A stretch of DNA of 64,000 bases from Liolophura sinensis (GCF_032854445.1 NC_088304.1:2232001-2296000), one strand, 5' to 3'; counted from the stretch's first letter, positions 34,390 through 46,485 are shown. Program-made: numbers and translations. The notes: a model not told the origin generated them from the sequence alone.

Positions 34390-34482
34390 ACATTTTGTCA
34401 CCAGACCGGTTACGTATAAGTTAGACACAGCTTACCCATGCTTTGACCAGCACCGATCATTCTCCAGGAGTTACAGAAAAAC
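34390..34482 (+). promoter_or_regulatory. Promoter-like region P1 of sulfotransferase gene 2
   Basis: TACGTATAAG at 34411-34420 is a possible TATA-like site ~65 bp before the ATG. Then come TTGACCAGCACC and GGAGTTACAGAAAAAC, which align with TATGACCAGCGCC and CAGGTACAGAAAC upstream of the gene 1 first exon. Confidence 0.45.
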
Positions 34483-34523
34483 ATGAAGCCTGTACCTGGA
34501 GCGTCTTACACTGGCAAAACCCG
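34483..34523 (+). CDS. Proposed first coding exon 1a of sulfotransferase gene 2
   Basis: ATG plus twelve codons (MKPVPGASYTGKT) and two extra bases (CG), followed by the donor GTAAGT at 34524. The phase matches the one-base start of the 46486-47608 exon. The joined residue would be Arg, giving a short basic tail just before the membrane anchor and a protein of about 387 residues. Start context, ATGAAGC opening and AAAACCNN-GTAAGT ending match the gene 1 exon at 21806-21840. The intron would be 11,962 bp. Splicing is inferred. Confidence 0.66.
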
Positions 34524-34529
34524 GTAAGT

Positions 34530-37390
34530 AGCCTCTGTCATATTTCTGCAATGGCACGGAGTCCGGATTATACAGTGAGCATATACTAGAGTATTAATCG
34601 TTTACAGATTTTATTTTGATGAAAATAGGTCCTAGGTGTGGCACATTTAGCAGCTTGGGTGACCCGCAACGCAGTGGTGATAAAAGTCTCCGTCGGTCAG
34701 ACCGGCTTTGAGGTCAACCCCAGTTTAAGGTTGAGGAGTGGGCAGGGGTGGGGGTGAGGGGGATATGTAGTGGGTCGTAAATAAGCATAGAGTTACTGGC
34801 AACAGCAATCTGCAAACCCATACATTCAGTGTACAATTCGGGCGGCAACATTTTAACAAACCTCCGAAAATCAGTTTCAAAACATGATTATATTCTGTCC
34901 TAACCAAATTTGAAACAAAAAAGCCCACTGGTTACTTTTATGGTCTGCTAAAAATTCACAATTCCGAGTAAATTGTTCGAGATGATTTAGACTTCGTTAA
35001 TCAGTTACCTAAAGAAGTGGATGAGGATGTCAAAATGGCTGTATTCGACATATACAATTTGTTCTTATTGATTATTTAAAGAATACGAGATAATGTGGAC
35101 AAGTTCTATTATTGCGTGGCACAGAACCGTGTACGAGCCAAGCATTTATCAGTGTAAAAAGGCAGCAATCTTTGGATACCGAAAATCAAAATTTGACATA
35201 AAATTAACATAGAAAACGCGTAGTCATTTTTTTTTAATGAATGGCTCAAGAATATATACCGAGAGAAAATATACAGAGACAGTGGTAAGTTGTTGCCACG
35301 GAGCCATGCAGTGCCTGAACGTGTCAGCTTGCCTTCACCGATTAGCAATCAGCGTACATTAAACCACCATACATCAAAAACTAAAAAAGGCCTAACTACC
35401 AGGCCGTAAAAATACAAATATATAATTCTTGCCCATACGTAAATAGACCTTGGGCCTATGTATCATAAACTAACAACAATTCTCAGATAGTCTACCACTG
35501 AAAACTGTACATGTAAGCGATAAGCTGCTGGCCATGATACCCGTAAGGGAAGTGTCAACAACGACAGTAAATTTGATGTGTGAGTGAAAAGAGACAGTGG
35601 AAATGTGTCATTTAGCAGACAACGTTTTCAGCATGAGCCAAGAATCTACTATCGCTAAGTGTAATTTGGTGAAAAAAAACTTGGCAATGAAGAATTCCGA
35701 TGGTTCTAAATCAGGGCTTGCCTTACTCTGATGTTGACACTAACCTGAATAAACTTTAACTTGCTTCATAATATATTCTGTAAGACGGCCTGGAAATTGG
35801 AGATCACGGGATGGCTGTAACGTAAACGAAAACAGAATGGTCACCCCTTGTTGAAGCACAGGGAAAAAGGCCGGTGTTTTCCTCTCGTTCATGAACAAGT
35901 GAGTCCTGTTAGTGCAAACACCACGTAAGCTTCACAGGGATACCCAGACAATCTGGACAGCTGGAAATTATACATATCCTTGGGATACATTATCGCCGAC
36001 AACGATTTTAAAAAGGCATTTCCCTATGGTGTAACATAAGGGAGGACAAATTTGTTCAGCTTCGCCACCTGGTACTGGGGATATTATGAGGTCTCTAGAT
36101 TCTGAGCCGAATTGTGTTATGTATTTGTGGGAGTATTAGCATTCGTTGCTTTATCCATTATGAACAGTCTGTGTTGTTGTAGTTGTTGAGAGTTCCGCTG
36201 CTCGCTGAGCGCATACGCACATGCACAGTGCAGGTTCTCGCGATCGTCTATTTACACGTGTCAGGATTTATTTTTCACTTTTCAAATTAAATAACTCACT
36301 AATCAATCTGCCTAGGTCAACGGCTAATTTCAATTCTTTTTCCGTATCCCTAATAAAATCATGCTTTTAAATGATGTTCGTATAGTGATTTGAAGTCTTT
36401 GACAGTGGCATGGACGTGTAAGTGCTTGGTGGGTGGCTGCACAAAGACTAGCCCTCTGCTTGACACGGAAGAACTGGTAGCCCAAGTTATGTCGCACTGC
36501 GTGCTCAGGCTTAGCGTGTTTTCCGCGGTGTCAACTTAGCGCCCCCACTCTATGGGGTAAAGTTGTTTTGATAGGTATCATCGTTGTCCTCATAACTACA
36601 GGCTACTTGATTTCTCTATTGACAGTGGGCCTTTAGAAAACTGTACACTAAGGCCATGTTTACGCAACCTCCACCTACAAAAGAAGGATGAAAATCAACC
36701 TGTTCTTCAAGTTTTGAAAGTACAGTTTATTTACCCTCCAAATTGTCAAATTTACCAAGGCTTAATGCTGGACCCAAAAGCAAGCAATAATGAATTTGAC
36801 TTCGATGTGTGTAAGCTTACATGTGAAACGCCAAAGCTAACATCCGATCGAGCCGCGATAATTCCATTAGCATTTCACATTTTGCGAAAATATTTATTTC
36901 TTTCGTGTCGTTGTGTAACTGTAAAGTCACGCGCGTGAAAACGAAAAATAAACACCCATTTTTCGGACAACAAGAGCAAATTTTGGACGAAAAGATGGTA
37001 CCCAACGGCTGCCACAACAGAAATTATTACCTGAGCCGTGGTAAGGTAAAGGCCTACTCTACCATATCAGTGTCTCCGTAAAGCGTACATAGCCATACAT
37101 TTTCTTCTGAAAACCCCGTTTCTGTTACACTGTACATACCTGAACCATAAATAACTCTCATTGGACAATCTAGTTTTCACATCAGCAAGTAATCCTCGTT
37201 AGGTATTTGATTTTGTTGATATGAGCATGTCTTGTTACCTTTGTCATGTGGACATATAGCTATTGTGACTTTCCAAAGGGATGGGCTGTATACCCAGAAT
37301 GCAGAGCGGTATACCCAGAATGCAGAGCGGTATACTTCGTCCACATTACATGTAGGGAAGTGAATAGCCATAGACGACACCCTCCAAAAA
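34530..37390. other. Intronic DNA of gene 2, nothing recognised
   Basis: No exon-like or repeat structure stands out, apart from a duplicated 18-bp GGTATACCCAGAATGCAGAGC-like word at about 37285-37330. Confidence 0.4.
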
Positions 37391-37393
37391 TTA

Positions 37394-37575
37394 TTGTTAA
37401 TTTTAACAGTTAGTCTGTGGTCTGAGTGATACCAGAATGTATTCTGTTATTATCACATACGACTCGTAATACCGTCATATTTAAAATGATATCCCGTTAG
37501 TCTAACTGAATCTTTATGTTGAGTGAACAGGTAGAATATGTATGTTATATTTAACAGAACAATCTGTTAATATGC
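37394..37575. mobile_element. Small MITE-like repeat, copy 2
   Basis: TTGTTAATTTTAACAGTTAG, GTCTGAGTGATACCAGAATG and TGTTATATTTAACAGAACA follow the same order as 29279-29450. Confidence 0.4.
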
Positions 37576-38471
37576 CGGCGGTCTGGAATAAACTACACTA
37601 GGCAGACTTGTCTGTAAACCAGTATCCAGGACACGATGGTTCGTAGCAAACGCCGTGTGGAGTTTAAAGTTACTGTTCACAAAAGGCCTCGTTCACAGTT
37701 GGATATAAAGGAAAGCTCCGTCCGATGTCATTAATTAACTTAAGGCAGATCTTAAGAATATCGACTGGCAATAGAAAAATGATCGCATTCAGTCTCAACA
37801 TTGATATTTTTCCATTATGGCGAGTACAAAGTATGTTTTAAATAATAAGCTAGGATGAATGATCTGTTATCCAAATCAGTTGTTATTTATAGCGGCACCT
37901 AGACGTCTAGCTCCGAATCTAAAGAAAATGTTGAGATAACTAAATATAACAAAGCTGGGGAATAGAGTTTGTATTCATATCGCTAGATTTCCAAGAATTA
38001 CATTTGTAGGCCTAAACAGTAAACTCTGTGCCAGTATTTCATGTGTAATTTCTGTCCTGTGAATCAAAATCTGTAGTACATACTCTTGTGGAGGTTTAGC
38101 CCGTGCTTGCACGTCACCTCTTGCTTTGGACAGACAAAGAATATGATGTACACAGGGAGTGTAACGAGGGAGGGAGGTATAATTAAAAAAATATTAAATT
38201 TGTCTGTCGTAAATTTCACTGAATGGAGAGTATAACATTAAAAGCTGGAATAAAAGAAGACAATTTTCAAAGAAATCTTAAATTCTGAAAGAAAGGGTAT
38301 ACTAGACATTATATCAAATAGGGGCCTACATCTAGGCATCATGTACAAGCGCCCCACCTTCATGAGGTGTCCTCATACGCCCTGCTTAACAATTCATGTG
38401 TATATGCCGCGTAAATTATGTTTACAATCAATTCTGAACTCAACTCTCATGGTGTATTATCGATTTTGTAC

Positions 38472-38537
38472 ATCTGTCGCCATACCGACCGCATATAAAC
38501 ACGTGCCTTCTTTGTGGTCATTCTATGAGAATTGATC
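38472..38537 (+). promoter_or_regulatory. Promoter-like region P2 of sulfotransferase gene 2
   Basis: CCATACCGACCGCATATAAA followed by CACGTGCC combines a good TATA box (38492-38499) with an E-box. The gene 1 promoter region has CCATACCGAC, ATAAATA and CACGTGCC in the same order. TATA to ATG is ~45 bp, so the 5' UTR would be very short. Confidence 0.55.
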
Positions 38538-38584
38538 ATGGGTAGAATCATGCAGCGGGGAATATCGCAGACCGACAAAACCAA
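38538..38584 (+). CDS. Proposed alternative first coding exon 1b of gene 2
   Basis: ATG plus fourteen codons (MGRIMQRGISQTDKT) and two extra bases (AA), then GTAAGT at 38585. It ends GACAAAACCAA before the donor, like the other first exons (AAAACCNN), and has the same phase; the junction codon would give Lys. A second in-frame ATG lies at 38550. It would give the enzyme a different cytoplasmic tail, which in Golgi enzymes can affect localisation. The intron would be 7,901 bp. It could be the remnant of a third gene copy rather than an alternative exon. Confidence 0.6.
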
Positions 38585-39047
38585 GTAAGTCCTCACCTAT
38601 AATGTGGGTGACGGGCTGTTTCATTTGATAGGTCAAAACAAATTCCAGATTTCCGTCACGGTTATTTGTCTCGTACAGTGCGTATTTACTCTCGGGGTTT
38701 TACGTACAGAGAAAAATTACCTTACATTATACCTACCCGCTGTATAATTTGAAGCAGTGGCCACAGTAAACATCCGTGTTCTTAAAAGAAGATGTTACCA
38801 AAGTTCGGCTTAATTTGTTGAATCAGTTACATTTGTTTAGAAAGGACGGTAAACTACTGTATATTCTGAACAGTAGCACGCGGCTAGAATTTTATCATAA
38901 ATAAGAATCGGGGAGAAATCCCATATCTGTCAAGATCTATTCATGTGGCTAAATTATTCTGTTAACTGACCACCACGTACTACTCTCGGCTTGGTGCATA
39001 TAAACTTGAATTAACCGTATGTTGAGCTTCCCGTGGTTAGCTAAAAG

Positions 39048-39100
39048 ATGAACATTTATCTTCACGCATGTCACAGTGTTCAGTTGCTAGCAAAGCACCA
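39048..39100 (+). CDS. Possible alternative first coding exon 1c of gene 2
   Basis: ATG plus sixteen codons (MNIYLHACHSVQLLAKH) and two extra bases (CA), then GTAAGT at 39101, again in the matching phase. A TATA-like CATATAAAC lies at 38997-39005, ~50 bp before the ATG, with the same GCATATAAAC core as P2. Similarity to the other first exons is weak (AAAGCACCA before the donor). Phase agreement alone has a one-in-three chance. Confidence 0.35.
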
Positions 39101-39104
39101 GTAA

Positions 39105-40194
39105 GTTACATATTTTACCTTTAACGACTAATTAACAGGCATGGTACACGATTTGGGTACTGGTTTAATTCATTCACCGACAACATCCCTTAAATCTTTA
39201 TGTAACCATTGAAAACTGGTGTCTGTTTTTTCTTCTTCTTCAGTCCATTGTAAAGTTATCTTTTAAATAATCTGCTGAATTTTGTATCTGGAATCGGCCT
39301 GAAGGTTTTGGACCCGGAACATCCATTAAGGTTGACGGCGGGTATAACAAATGCCTTGAGCTTAGAATGAAACATTGCTGCGGGTGGTCGCATGTTTTTC
39401 AAATTTGGCATATGACACCTGCGGTCAGGATGGTTACATAACGCTTCCAGTGAAAAGCTTGTGTAAAGTTTATTAATTAGCCAGTCACTGAAATACCGGT
39501 TGAGGACAATTCTAGGGCTATTTACAGTCCAGCTCTTCCACATCGCCATGTTTTAACCTGGCGTTCGGCGAGATCGCACTGACGGACTGGTAGCGCTCCA
39601 TCAAACTTATGCTCTGTATTCTTAGTAAAACTCACAATTTTTTTGGTTTTTGGCTTACTTTGTTATAACTCCGGCTCGACGTGCTTGATGTCACTGCAGG
39701 ATAGTAAGACTGCATGAGTTCTTCTTCCAGGCCTCTGCATGAGACGTCGGAGTATTTTAATTAAGCCTGCAATAACACCCATGACATTTCTCACACAAGT
39801 ATAGTAAACACCAATGTTTAGGTCTGCGGGCTTAGCATAATGACATACAACCGACGACCGAATACTGCAACACATACGACTTTAATTGACTGGTGTACTC
39901 GCCACTACATCAAGTGCGCTTGGGTCACAATGAAATTGTGGATCTAGATCATGCACATGGACATATCCATAACTTCTCCCTTTTCCTAAAGAAAAGTTTA
40001 AATTAACTCATAAATCTTTGTGTTTTGCTTTAAGTTGCAATGATCATCAAATAAATCACTGTCCGTGTGATAAACAAATAAACTGTTAAAGTCATTGACA
40101 ACAAACATGAAGCCTTACAGGTAACTTCAACTCAATTTTAAACCCAAAATATAGCTTCATGCAGCCAAAGTTAACTGTCTGATTCAGATTGTCA
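39105..40194. other. Intronic DNA of gene 2, nothing recognised
   Basis: No convincing exon or repeat. Frames of up to 97 codons on the minus strand have no recognisable domain. Confidence 0.4.
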
Positions 40195-40415
40195 AATTAC
40201 ATCACAAAGTCCTGGTATTTCAGATTGTCAAATCACATTATAAAGTCCTGATATTTCACTGGTAGAACCCGATGATGCCCACTCCTGGTTCTTGTGGAAC
40301 TGTCACGTGGTACACTTGGTTGTACTGATGCACGAGGGTTTTCTCGCTGGCTGACCACATTTGAATCCTGGCTGTTAGTTATTTCTGCATCTGGCAAATC
40401 CGAAGGCACTTCCAA
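40195..40415 (-). pseudogene. Pol C-terminal tail with a duplicated end
   Basis: A short frame after a shift near 40430 ends PVKYQDFIM. About 41 bp further, the same sequence recurs in slightly changed form (KYQDFVM). At the DNA level GTCCTGGTATTTCAGATTGT is repeated at 40210 and, with one change, at 40246. Confidence 0.55.
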
Positions 40416-40439
40416 CAGACTTGAATCTGACTGTGGGCA

Positions 40440-42335
40440 TCAGTTCTGATCATAACGCATGAAATTCCTGTTACGTCTAAACAAGTTTCCATGTTCGGAT
40501 TCCACTATGTACGAACGATTTCCAATCTTAGCGACACAAGAGCCTTTTCCCCAGGGACCTATAGAGTTGATTGGCTGTAATCGAACAGGGTCTCCAATCT
40601 GGAGTTCTGGAAGAGATTTAGCATGTCCATCATATGACGCTTTAGCTTTCTGTCGTTTCAACTGTATACTGCCATCAACACCTGTGACAACTTGTGGCGA
40701 TAGTAGTCCTTCAGCGTTTGGAATAATTGATCTAGTTCTACGCGACATGAGCCTCTGAACTAGACTGTAACCATCTTCGCCAGGCGTGCTTCTCCATTCC
40801 AGTCTTGCTAGCTGTAAATCCTGATTGTCCCGTTTACACTTCTTCACAAGTTTCTTCGCTATCTTAACAGCTGATTCAGCCTTACCATTGCTTTGACTGT
40901 GGTGAGGGGAACTGAAGGAGTTTTTGAATTCCCACTGACGTAAAAAGTCCTGAAACTCAGTACTAATATACTGCGGTCCGTTGTCTGTGACCATGTCTGC
41001 AATACCATGCCTTGAGGAGCGAGCTTTGGTAGCGCAGATGACTGATGCTGCTGTTGTATCCTGAAGCTGATCTAACTCAAAATAATCACTATAGTAATCA
41101 ACTGTCACAAGATAGTTTTCTCCATAAAGACTGAAAAGATCTTGACCAACCTTAGACCAAGGCAGAGACGGTATTTTGTGAGTCATCAGTGGCTCTTTAG
41201 CCTGCTTGGCTAGAAAGTCACAGCATACTGTACACGATTTTACTTTATCCTTAATTTCTCCTGCCATTCCTGACCAGTACAGATCATCCCTCGCTCTACG
41301 AATACAGGCATCTGGACCTAAGTGTCTTGAGTGTACTCGAGCGATCATCTGTGCCTTCATGGCTGTAGGTACAATAACTTTCATACCTTTGTACAAAACA
41401 CCATCCTGAGCTGTAAGTTCATCACGGAAATTCCAGTATTCACGAACTGAAACTGGTACCTCATCCCGAGATTCTGGCCATCCTGTCATGACTGTAGTCA
41501 TGAGAGTCTGTAATGTTGCATGCGAGTTAGTGCATGACTTGATCTTCTGATGAGTGTCGGCTGACAATCTCATATGATCAAGTTGATTGATGCTTGTGAC
41601 GTCATCAAATAACTGTTTCTCCTGTTTCATGTGAAAGATCTGAAAGTCTGGCATATCCTTTCCAGTGGAATAATTGCATGATTCGTGAGCTCTGCTCAGC
41701 ATATCTGCAATGTACATCTGTGTGCCAGGTAAGTACTTCACCTGTAAGTTGTACTTTTGCAGTCGTAGCAACATGCGCTGTAATCTCTTGGGCGCTGAAT
41801 GAACTGGTTTCAGAAATATTGGGACCAGTGGCTTGTGGTCTGACTGCACTGATATCAGATCACGTCCATGCAGATACTGATCGAATCGTACACATGCAAA
41901 CAGTATCGCCAAGCACTCCTTCTCTATTTGTGCATAGCGAAGTTCAGCAGGGGTAAGGGATCTCGAGGCGAATGCTACAGGCTGTCCATTCTGTAACAAT
42001 GTAGCACCTAGTCCTTTTTCTGATGCATCACACTGGATAGTAGCTTCACTGTTCACATCATAATATCTAAGCAGTGGTGCAGAGCTAATCAGTTCTTTTA
42101 CTTTTACAAATGCATTTGATTGTTCTGACTCCCAAACAAAGATTGCTTGCTTCTCTGTAAGTCTTCGGAGTGGTTCACACACATCAGATAATCTAGGCAG
42201 GAATCTGGACAAATAGTTCACACAACCTAGTAGGCGCTGAACTGCTTTCTTGTCCTCTGGAGCTGGCACCTTCAAAATTGCTGATATTTTTGACGGATCA
42301 GACTTTAATCCCTCACTGGTCAACACTTGACCCAT
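40440..42335 (-). pseudogene. pol: Gypsy RT thumb, RNase H and integrase, long open stretch
   Basis: 631 codons stay open. The start MGQVLTSEGLKSDPSKISAI is internal, not a real start. RNase H shows TIQCDASEKGLGATLLQNG, KECLAILFACVRFDQYL, SVQSDHKPLV and YIADMLSRA. The integrase zinc head shows HSRHLGPDACIRRA and SCTVCC. The core triad lies in KVGQDLFSLYGENYLVTVD, MVTDNGPQYIS and SNGKAESAVK, with 35 residues between the last Asp and Glu. Catalytic residues look kept, but the upstream shifts mean this copy cannot make a full Pol. Confidence 0.88.
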
Positions 42336-42393
42336 GTATGGTAGTTCTTCCTGTCTGAGTCTGAACTTCTTCTTATTAAACTTCAGATTCTGT

Positions 42394-43035
42394 TCACGAG
42401 CTCTGTAGACGTTTTACGAGATTCTTATCATGATCCTTATATGCGCTTTTAACACTATCTCCACATCCATAGCATAGTATGTCGTCTACAACAACATCAA
42501 CGCCATCGAGACCATTCAGAGCTTCAATCTGTCTACGCTGAAACTCTTCTGGAGCACTACTTATACCTTGAGGCATTCTCAGGTACCTATATCTTCCAAA
42601 AGGTGTCCAAAGTGTTGTGAGATAAGAACTTTCTTCATCTAGTTTCACCTGAAAGAAGCCATCTTTAGCATCAAGAAAAGTGAAAACTTTCGCTTTAGAG
42701 AGCTTTGGCAATATCTCATCTACTATTGGCATTTGGTACTTTGGTCTCGTTATTGCTTTGTTCAAGTCTCTAGGATCTATGCACATTCTGAGTTTATCTG
42801 GCTTGTGGACTGCGACTAAACTGCTTATCCAATCAGTTGGAGTTGAAACCTTTGTGATTATACCCTGTCTTTCCATTTCATCTATTTTATTTTTCAAGGG
42901 CATTTTGAGATGTACTGGGATGCGCCGAGGTGCATGTTGTACTGGATGTACTGCTGGATCTGTTTCAATGAGATATTCACCTTGTAGGCAACCTATTCCA
43001 GTGAATACATCATAAAAATGATTGGAAAATTTCAT
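42394..43035 (-). pseudogene. pol: Gypsy reverse transcriptase, N-terminal part
   Basis: Shows HAPRRIPVHLKMPLKNKIDE, GIITKVSTPTDWISSLVAV, the LRMCIDPRDLNKAI block, FTFLDAKDGFFQVKLDE, YRYLRMPQGISSAPEEFQ and the catalytic VDVVVDDILCYG (two Asp). The frame is lost near 42410, where an A-run probably changed by one base. Confidence 0.88.
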
Positions 43036-43527
43036 CCTTTGTGATGGGTGTGTGTGTACTGGCTTTTTGATTCATATTGACTGCTTTATCAGTACACAAA
43101 TTTATCCATCCATTCTGTACACATGTCATTCCATCTATGATAGGCCAAGGAGCATTAGCAATAATGTCAAATGTAATGTTACGCTTTGGTCCGCCATTGA
43201 GACTTATGCATAATTTGTATGATCCTAGTGGTGTTATCGTATTACCATCATACAACTTAATTTTGCCTTTTGGTTTGTCTAGTTTTACTTTGCGGTGATG
43301 CACAATTTTCAGCAATCTTGGTGTGACATAGCACTACATGTGGCACCTGAATCTAGCTGAACTTTCATTGTGCATGGGTAATCTGTGTGAAATGTCGTTG
43401 GAACCATGAAACCTGAGTGTTTGTTCATATGGGTCACATCTGTGACTGCACCGATACTCTGTATAGCAAACAACAGATCGTCAGAATCAGTGTCTGCCTC
43501 ATCATAGTGAGCACTGGCTTGATGCAA
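43010..43527 (-). pseudogene. Gypsy aspartic protease region, frameshifted
   Basis: The first piece (43527-43309) carries the catalytic word VQLDSGATCSAMS. A one-base shift near 43312 leads to the second piece (43315-43010) with IKLYDGNTITPLGSY and the typical IIDGMTCVQNGWI. A further shift near 43020 leads into the reverse transcriptase. The gag-protease boundary near 43530 is also a frame change and could have been programmed in the living element. Confidence 0.75.
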
Positions 43528-43536
43528 TTTCTTCCT

Positions 43537-44309
43537 TCAGTATGTCTTTAACTTACAAACAGAAGAAAAATGGTGCAATTTTCCACATTTCTCACAGGTC
43601 TTGCCATAAGCTGGGCAATTATTTTTGCCTTTGACATGATTTTGACCACAATAGCGGCAAACAATGTGTGCTGTGTGCTTGTTTGAACCTGATGAGTTTG
43701 TGTTCTTCGTGTGTGTCTTGTGATCTGGTTTTTTGTTCCAAGTTCTGTCCTTTCTGGGTTGCTTAGATGTTGCATGTACCATACTTTGTGGATCACTAAC
43801 AGTTGTTGTTGCACTGCGTAGTTGTTCTTTGTGAACTTTTGACAATTCACATGCGCGTAAAGCCTCAATGCAACGATTTAAGTCTGGAACTGGCCGTTCT
43901 CGAAGTAATCTATCTCTAGTTGAACTATCATGAGTACCCATCACTAACCTGTCGCGAATCAAACTCTCATACAATGTCTCAAATTCACAGGTTTCTGCTA
44001 ACTGTCTCAGTCTAACCACACATTGATCAACGGGCTCTTGATCAGTCTGATTTGCATAACCAAATTTCACTCGTTCGAATAGTAAATGTTTCTGTGGCAT
44101 AAAATGATCTCCAAGTGCCTTTAGAATACGACCTGGCACTTGTTTATCTTCATTTGACAATGTCACTAAACTGTTCATCACTTTTATGCATTCCCTTCAT
44201 CTTTCTCAGTGAGTTCGGCAACTTTGGCATAATAGTCCCACGATGCTCTAAAATTCTTCAACGCCAGTGCATTGTCTACACATCTTGAATGTCCGTCCAA
44301 CAATGACAT
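43537..44309 (-). pseudogene. gag: Gypsy Gag with two zinc knuckles, frameshifted
   Basis: The likely start is ATG at 44309-44307, followed by ALKNFRASWDYYAKVAELTE. A stop near 44190 and a shift break the frame, which then runs 44181-43537. The C-terminal part has basic Lys/Arg/His-rich sequence and two cysteine-histidine knuckles (CRYCGQNHVKGKNNC and CEKCGKLHHFSSVC) for nucleic-acid binding. Capsid-like mid-section words include PQKHLLFERVKFGYA and ESLIRDRLVMG. Confidence 0.8.
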
Positions 44310-44643
44310 GAGCAATATTTAGGGATACTATGAAACATATTTTAAAAAATTTGGGGGCCCGGAGAAATTCTTATGTTGGTGCAAATCAATACAATGGCGT
44401 CGGAAAACAGTGCGGCCAAAAAAAAAATAATAATGATAAATCAAAGGTAAAGACGAACCAGTTTTAGGCGGCCCCTGGACCCTCACCTTTTGCGCTGGGG
44501 CCTTAGGGTATTGAATGGAAAACAGACTGGCGTACGTTGTCTCTCCGTGTATCACGTCACACGATGTAAAGATTGTCAGTTATATTTAATGTGCTGTGAG
44601 GGAACGATTCCCAGCATTCCTACTTACCGCTTACGTCCTTATT
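44310..44643. other. Flank of the gypsy element, no LTR recognised
   Basis: The expected 5' LTR and primer-binding site of the minus-strand element are not seen. The stretch is unique by eye. Confidence 0.4.
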
Positions 44644-44800
44644 TTGCTTTTTATCTCTCGCCTATTAAACGTTTGCTTTTTATCTCTGGCCTATTAAGCG
44701 TTTGCTTTTTATCTCTCGCCTATTAAGCTTTTACTTTTTATCTCTCGCCTATTAAGCGTTTGCTTTTTATCTCTCGCCTATTAAGCTTTTACTTTTTACA
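44644..44800 (+). repeat. 29-bp minisatellite, 5 units
   Basis: Units start at 44644, 44673, 44702, 44731 and 44760, with TTGCTTTTTATCTCTCGCCT and ATTAAGCG or ATTAAGCTT. Two alternating endings (GCG and GCT) indicate a paired amplification step. Confidence 0.9.
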
Positions 44801-45019
44801 ACAATACCCGTGCTGATTTTTGTCTGTGGTGGGAGCGCTCGGACAGGAATGTCGATCGCGGTTTCGATTTTTTGTTAGCATTTGTAAAGGCCTGTAGGGG
44901 TTTGCCAGAGTAGGTCCACTGGAGTTGTATAGCATTGGGCCGTAAAAAAGGAGGACGGTTACTCAGAAGAGTTATGGTCTAAACCCGAATGCTCGTTGTT
45001 CTCTTTCAACATAAAAGAT

Positions 45020-45130
45020 TACCTCATAGAGTAGAGAGCAGTGACGATAGTGTGATAGTTGTCAAATGGTAACACATAACCGGTGAAATGGGACCGTCTT
45101 TCGGTTTAGCTCAGTTAGGACTGTATACTA
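45020..45130 (+). repeat. Dispersed repeat R1, copy 4
   Basis: GAGAGCAGTGACGATAGTG, TGATAGTTGTCAAATGGTAA, CACATAACCGGTGAAATG and TTTAGCTCAGTTAGGACTGT match the order of copies 1 and 3. Confidence 0.6.
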
Positions 45131-45870
45131 ACGGTCGGTGTAGGCCTACACGCTCAGAAAGTAGCAACGCTCACGTCCTGGCACCCTGTGGATACACGGA
45201 TGTACATTAGGTCTGCACCTGCTTAAACACAGGTTTTTCCGGCACATAAATTTGGTGAACTTATTTGTCATTCAAACCAGCCTAAATGCTTACAATATAC
45301 AAAGCTGTACAGAAATCATTTCTATACATCGTGTGTAGGATAAACATTGCCATGATGTAAAACACATGTTCGTGTGTATTTCAGTTGAAATCGTGCGATC
45401 TATAGCCGATTTTACGCGTTATTTTAAGCCTTTCTGTTTTACAGCAATACTTGGCAGCAGGATAAAGCACCACATCTCTATACAGATCAGGATAAAATCA
45501 ACTACTGAATCAGTTTCGGGACAAATGTATATTTGCAGTTACCTTCATCCTTTTTGGTCGATTCGCCTAATCCTGTGCATAATTGCGTGTAGCATCGTCT
45601 ACTAAATTTGAAAATGTGCATTAATTTTATTCAGATAAAGACTTGACCATGATTCCAGAAACTAATAAACAACAACAAAAGCTCACAGACTTTTTGTGTC
45701 GTCCAGGCTGGACCCATCTCTGGCCTGGTCTTATGTCAGTGGCAACATCCATATCTGAGCTATGTCTACGTAAGATGTGAAAATATGTATTCGTAGTTGT
45801 TATGTCTGTTGATCTTTGTGAAAGACAGACCTATGAATTACTCTGTTTTAATATGTGTATTTATGAATTT
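45131..45870. other. Intronic DNA of gene 2, nothing recognised
   Basis: No repeat family or exon-like sequence is identified in this 740-bp stretch. Confidence 0.4.
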
Positions 45871-45874
45871 GATT

Positions 45875-45965
45875 AGGCTTTTATGTGGTATTCAAGAATA
45901 TTTCACTTAAACGTTGGCAGCCATCATTATGGTGGGAGCAAAGCAGGCCTAGCCAGGGGAAAATT
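45875..45965 (-). mobile_element. SINE fragment, minus orientation
   Basis: GTATTCAAGAATATTTCACT, GGCAGCCATCATTATGGTGG and CCAGGGGAAAATTC match the 28985-29262 family core. Confidence 0.65.
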
Positions 45966-46084
45966 CGTTTACCTGTTTGTGAAAGATTACAAAGAGAACA
46001 AATATTATCTGCAAAATGAATAAAATATTTAACATCCACTGAGATGACCAAGGAGCCTCTCATCATTTCTGACGCAGTTAATTC

Positions 46085-46255
46085 AAGTGCAGCTCATGCT
46101 GGTTTCCTTTCCAGCCATACTTGGGAAGATCTTGCAGCAACCAGCTGATGATCGTGGGTTTCCCCCGGGTGCTGCCCGGTTTCCTCCCACCATAATGCTG
46201 GCTGTCGTCGTGTAAGTGAAATATTCCTGAGCACGGAGTAAAACACCAATCAAAT
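46085..46255 (+). mobile_element. SINE fragment, plus orientation
   Basis: AGCTCATGCTGGTTTCCTTT, GTGGGTTTCCCCCGGGTGCT, TTTCCTCCCACCATAATGCT and AGTGAAATATTCCTGAGCAC form the same core as 45875-45965 but inverted, about 120 bp away and 230 bp before the gene 2 terminal exon. Confidence 0.75.
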
Positions 46256-46485
46256 TAATATATAAATATTACTCCGCGTGGTGTTTAAACTTAAATCGGA
46301 AAATTGTGGCGTGGGCCCATATTTAAATAAGCATACATTTTCATGCCATGCGTTGCACAAAACATCACCTCAAATATAACAGTGTATGTCGGCATATTAT
46401 TGCCTACAGATATATACTGATTAGCTAAGTTAGGTCTCTTCAGTCGTTCGGCTACTTATTCGTTTGTGTTTCCTGTGTTTTGCAG

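Larger units (their letters stand above)
40195..44309 (-). mobile_element. Degraded Ty3/gypsy element inside the gene 2 intron, opposite strand
   Basis: Gag, protease, reverse transcriptase, RNase H and integrase occur in standard Ty3/gypsy order on the minus strand, with at least five frame breaks. No LTRs, primer-binding site or polypurine tract were recognised at either side. Its lineage resembles the K02A2.6-like gypsy elements of invertebrates and differs from the element at 1-5886, whose integrase and tail are unlike it. Confidence 0.88.

Noticed and set aside
36417..36424. Another first exon for gene 2 (ATGGACGT before GTAAGT)
   Set aside because: Only two codons, with no related promoter or AAAACC ending; the matching phase is likely accidental.
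9873..46485. Near-equal intron lengths (11,933 and 11,962 bp) as a sign of conserved introns
   Set aside because: The contents are different (block A and minisatellite against a gypsy element and SINEs), so the similar length is probably chance.
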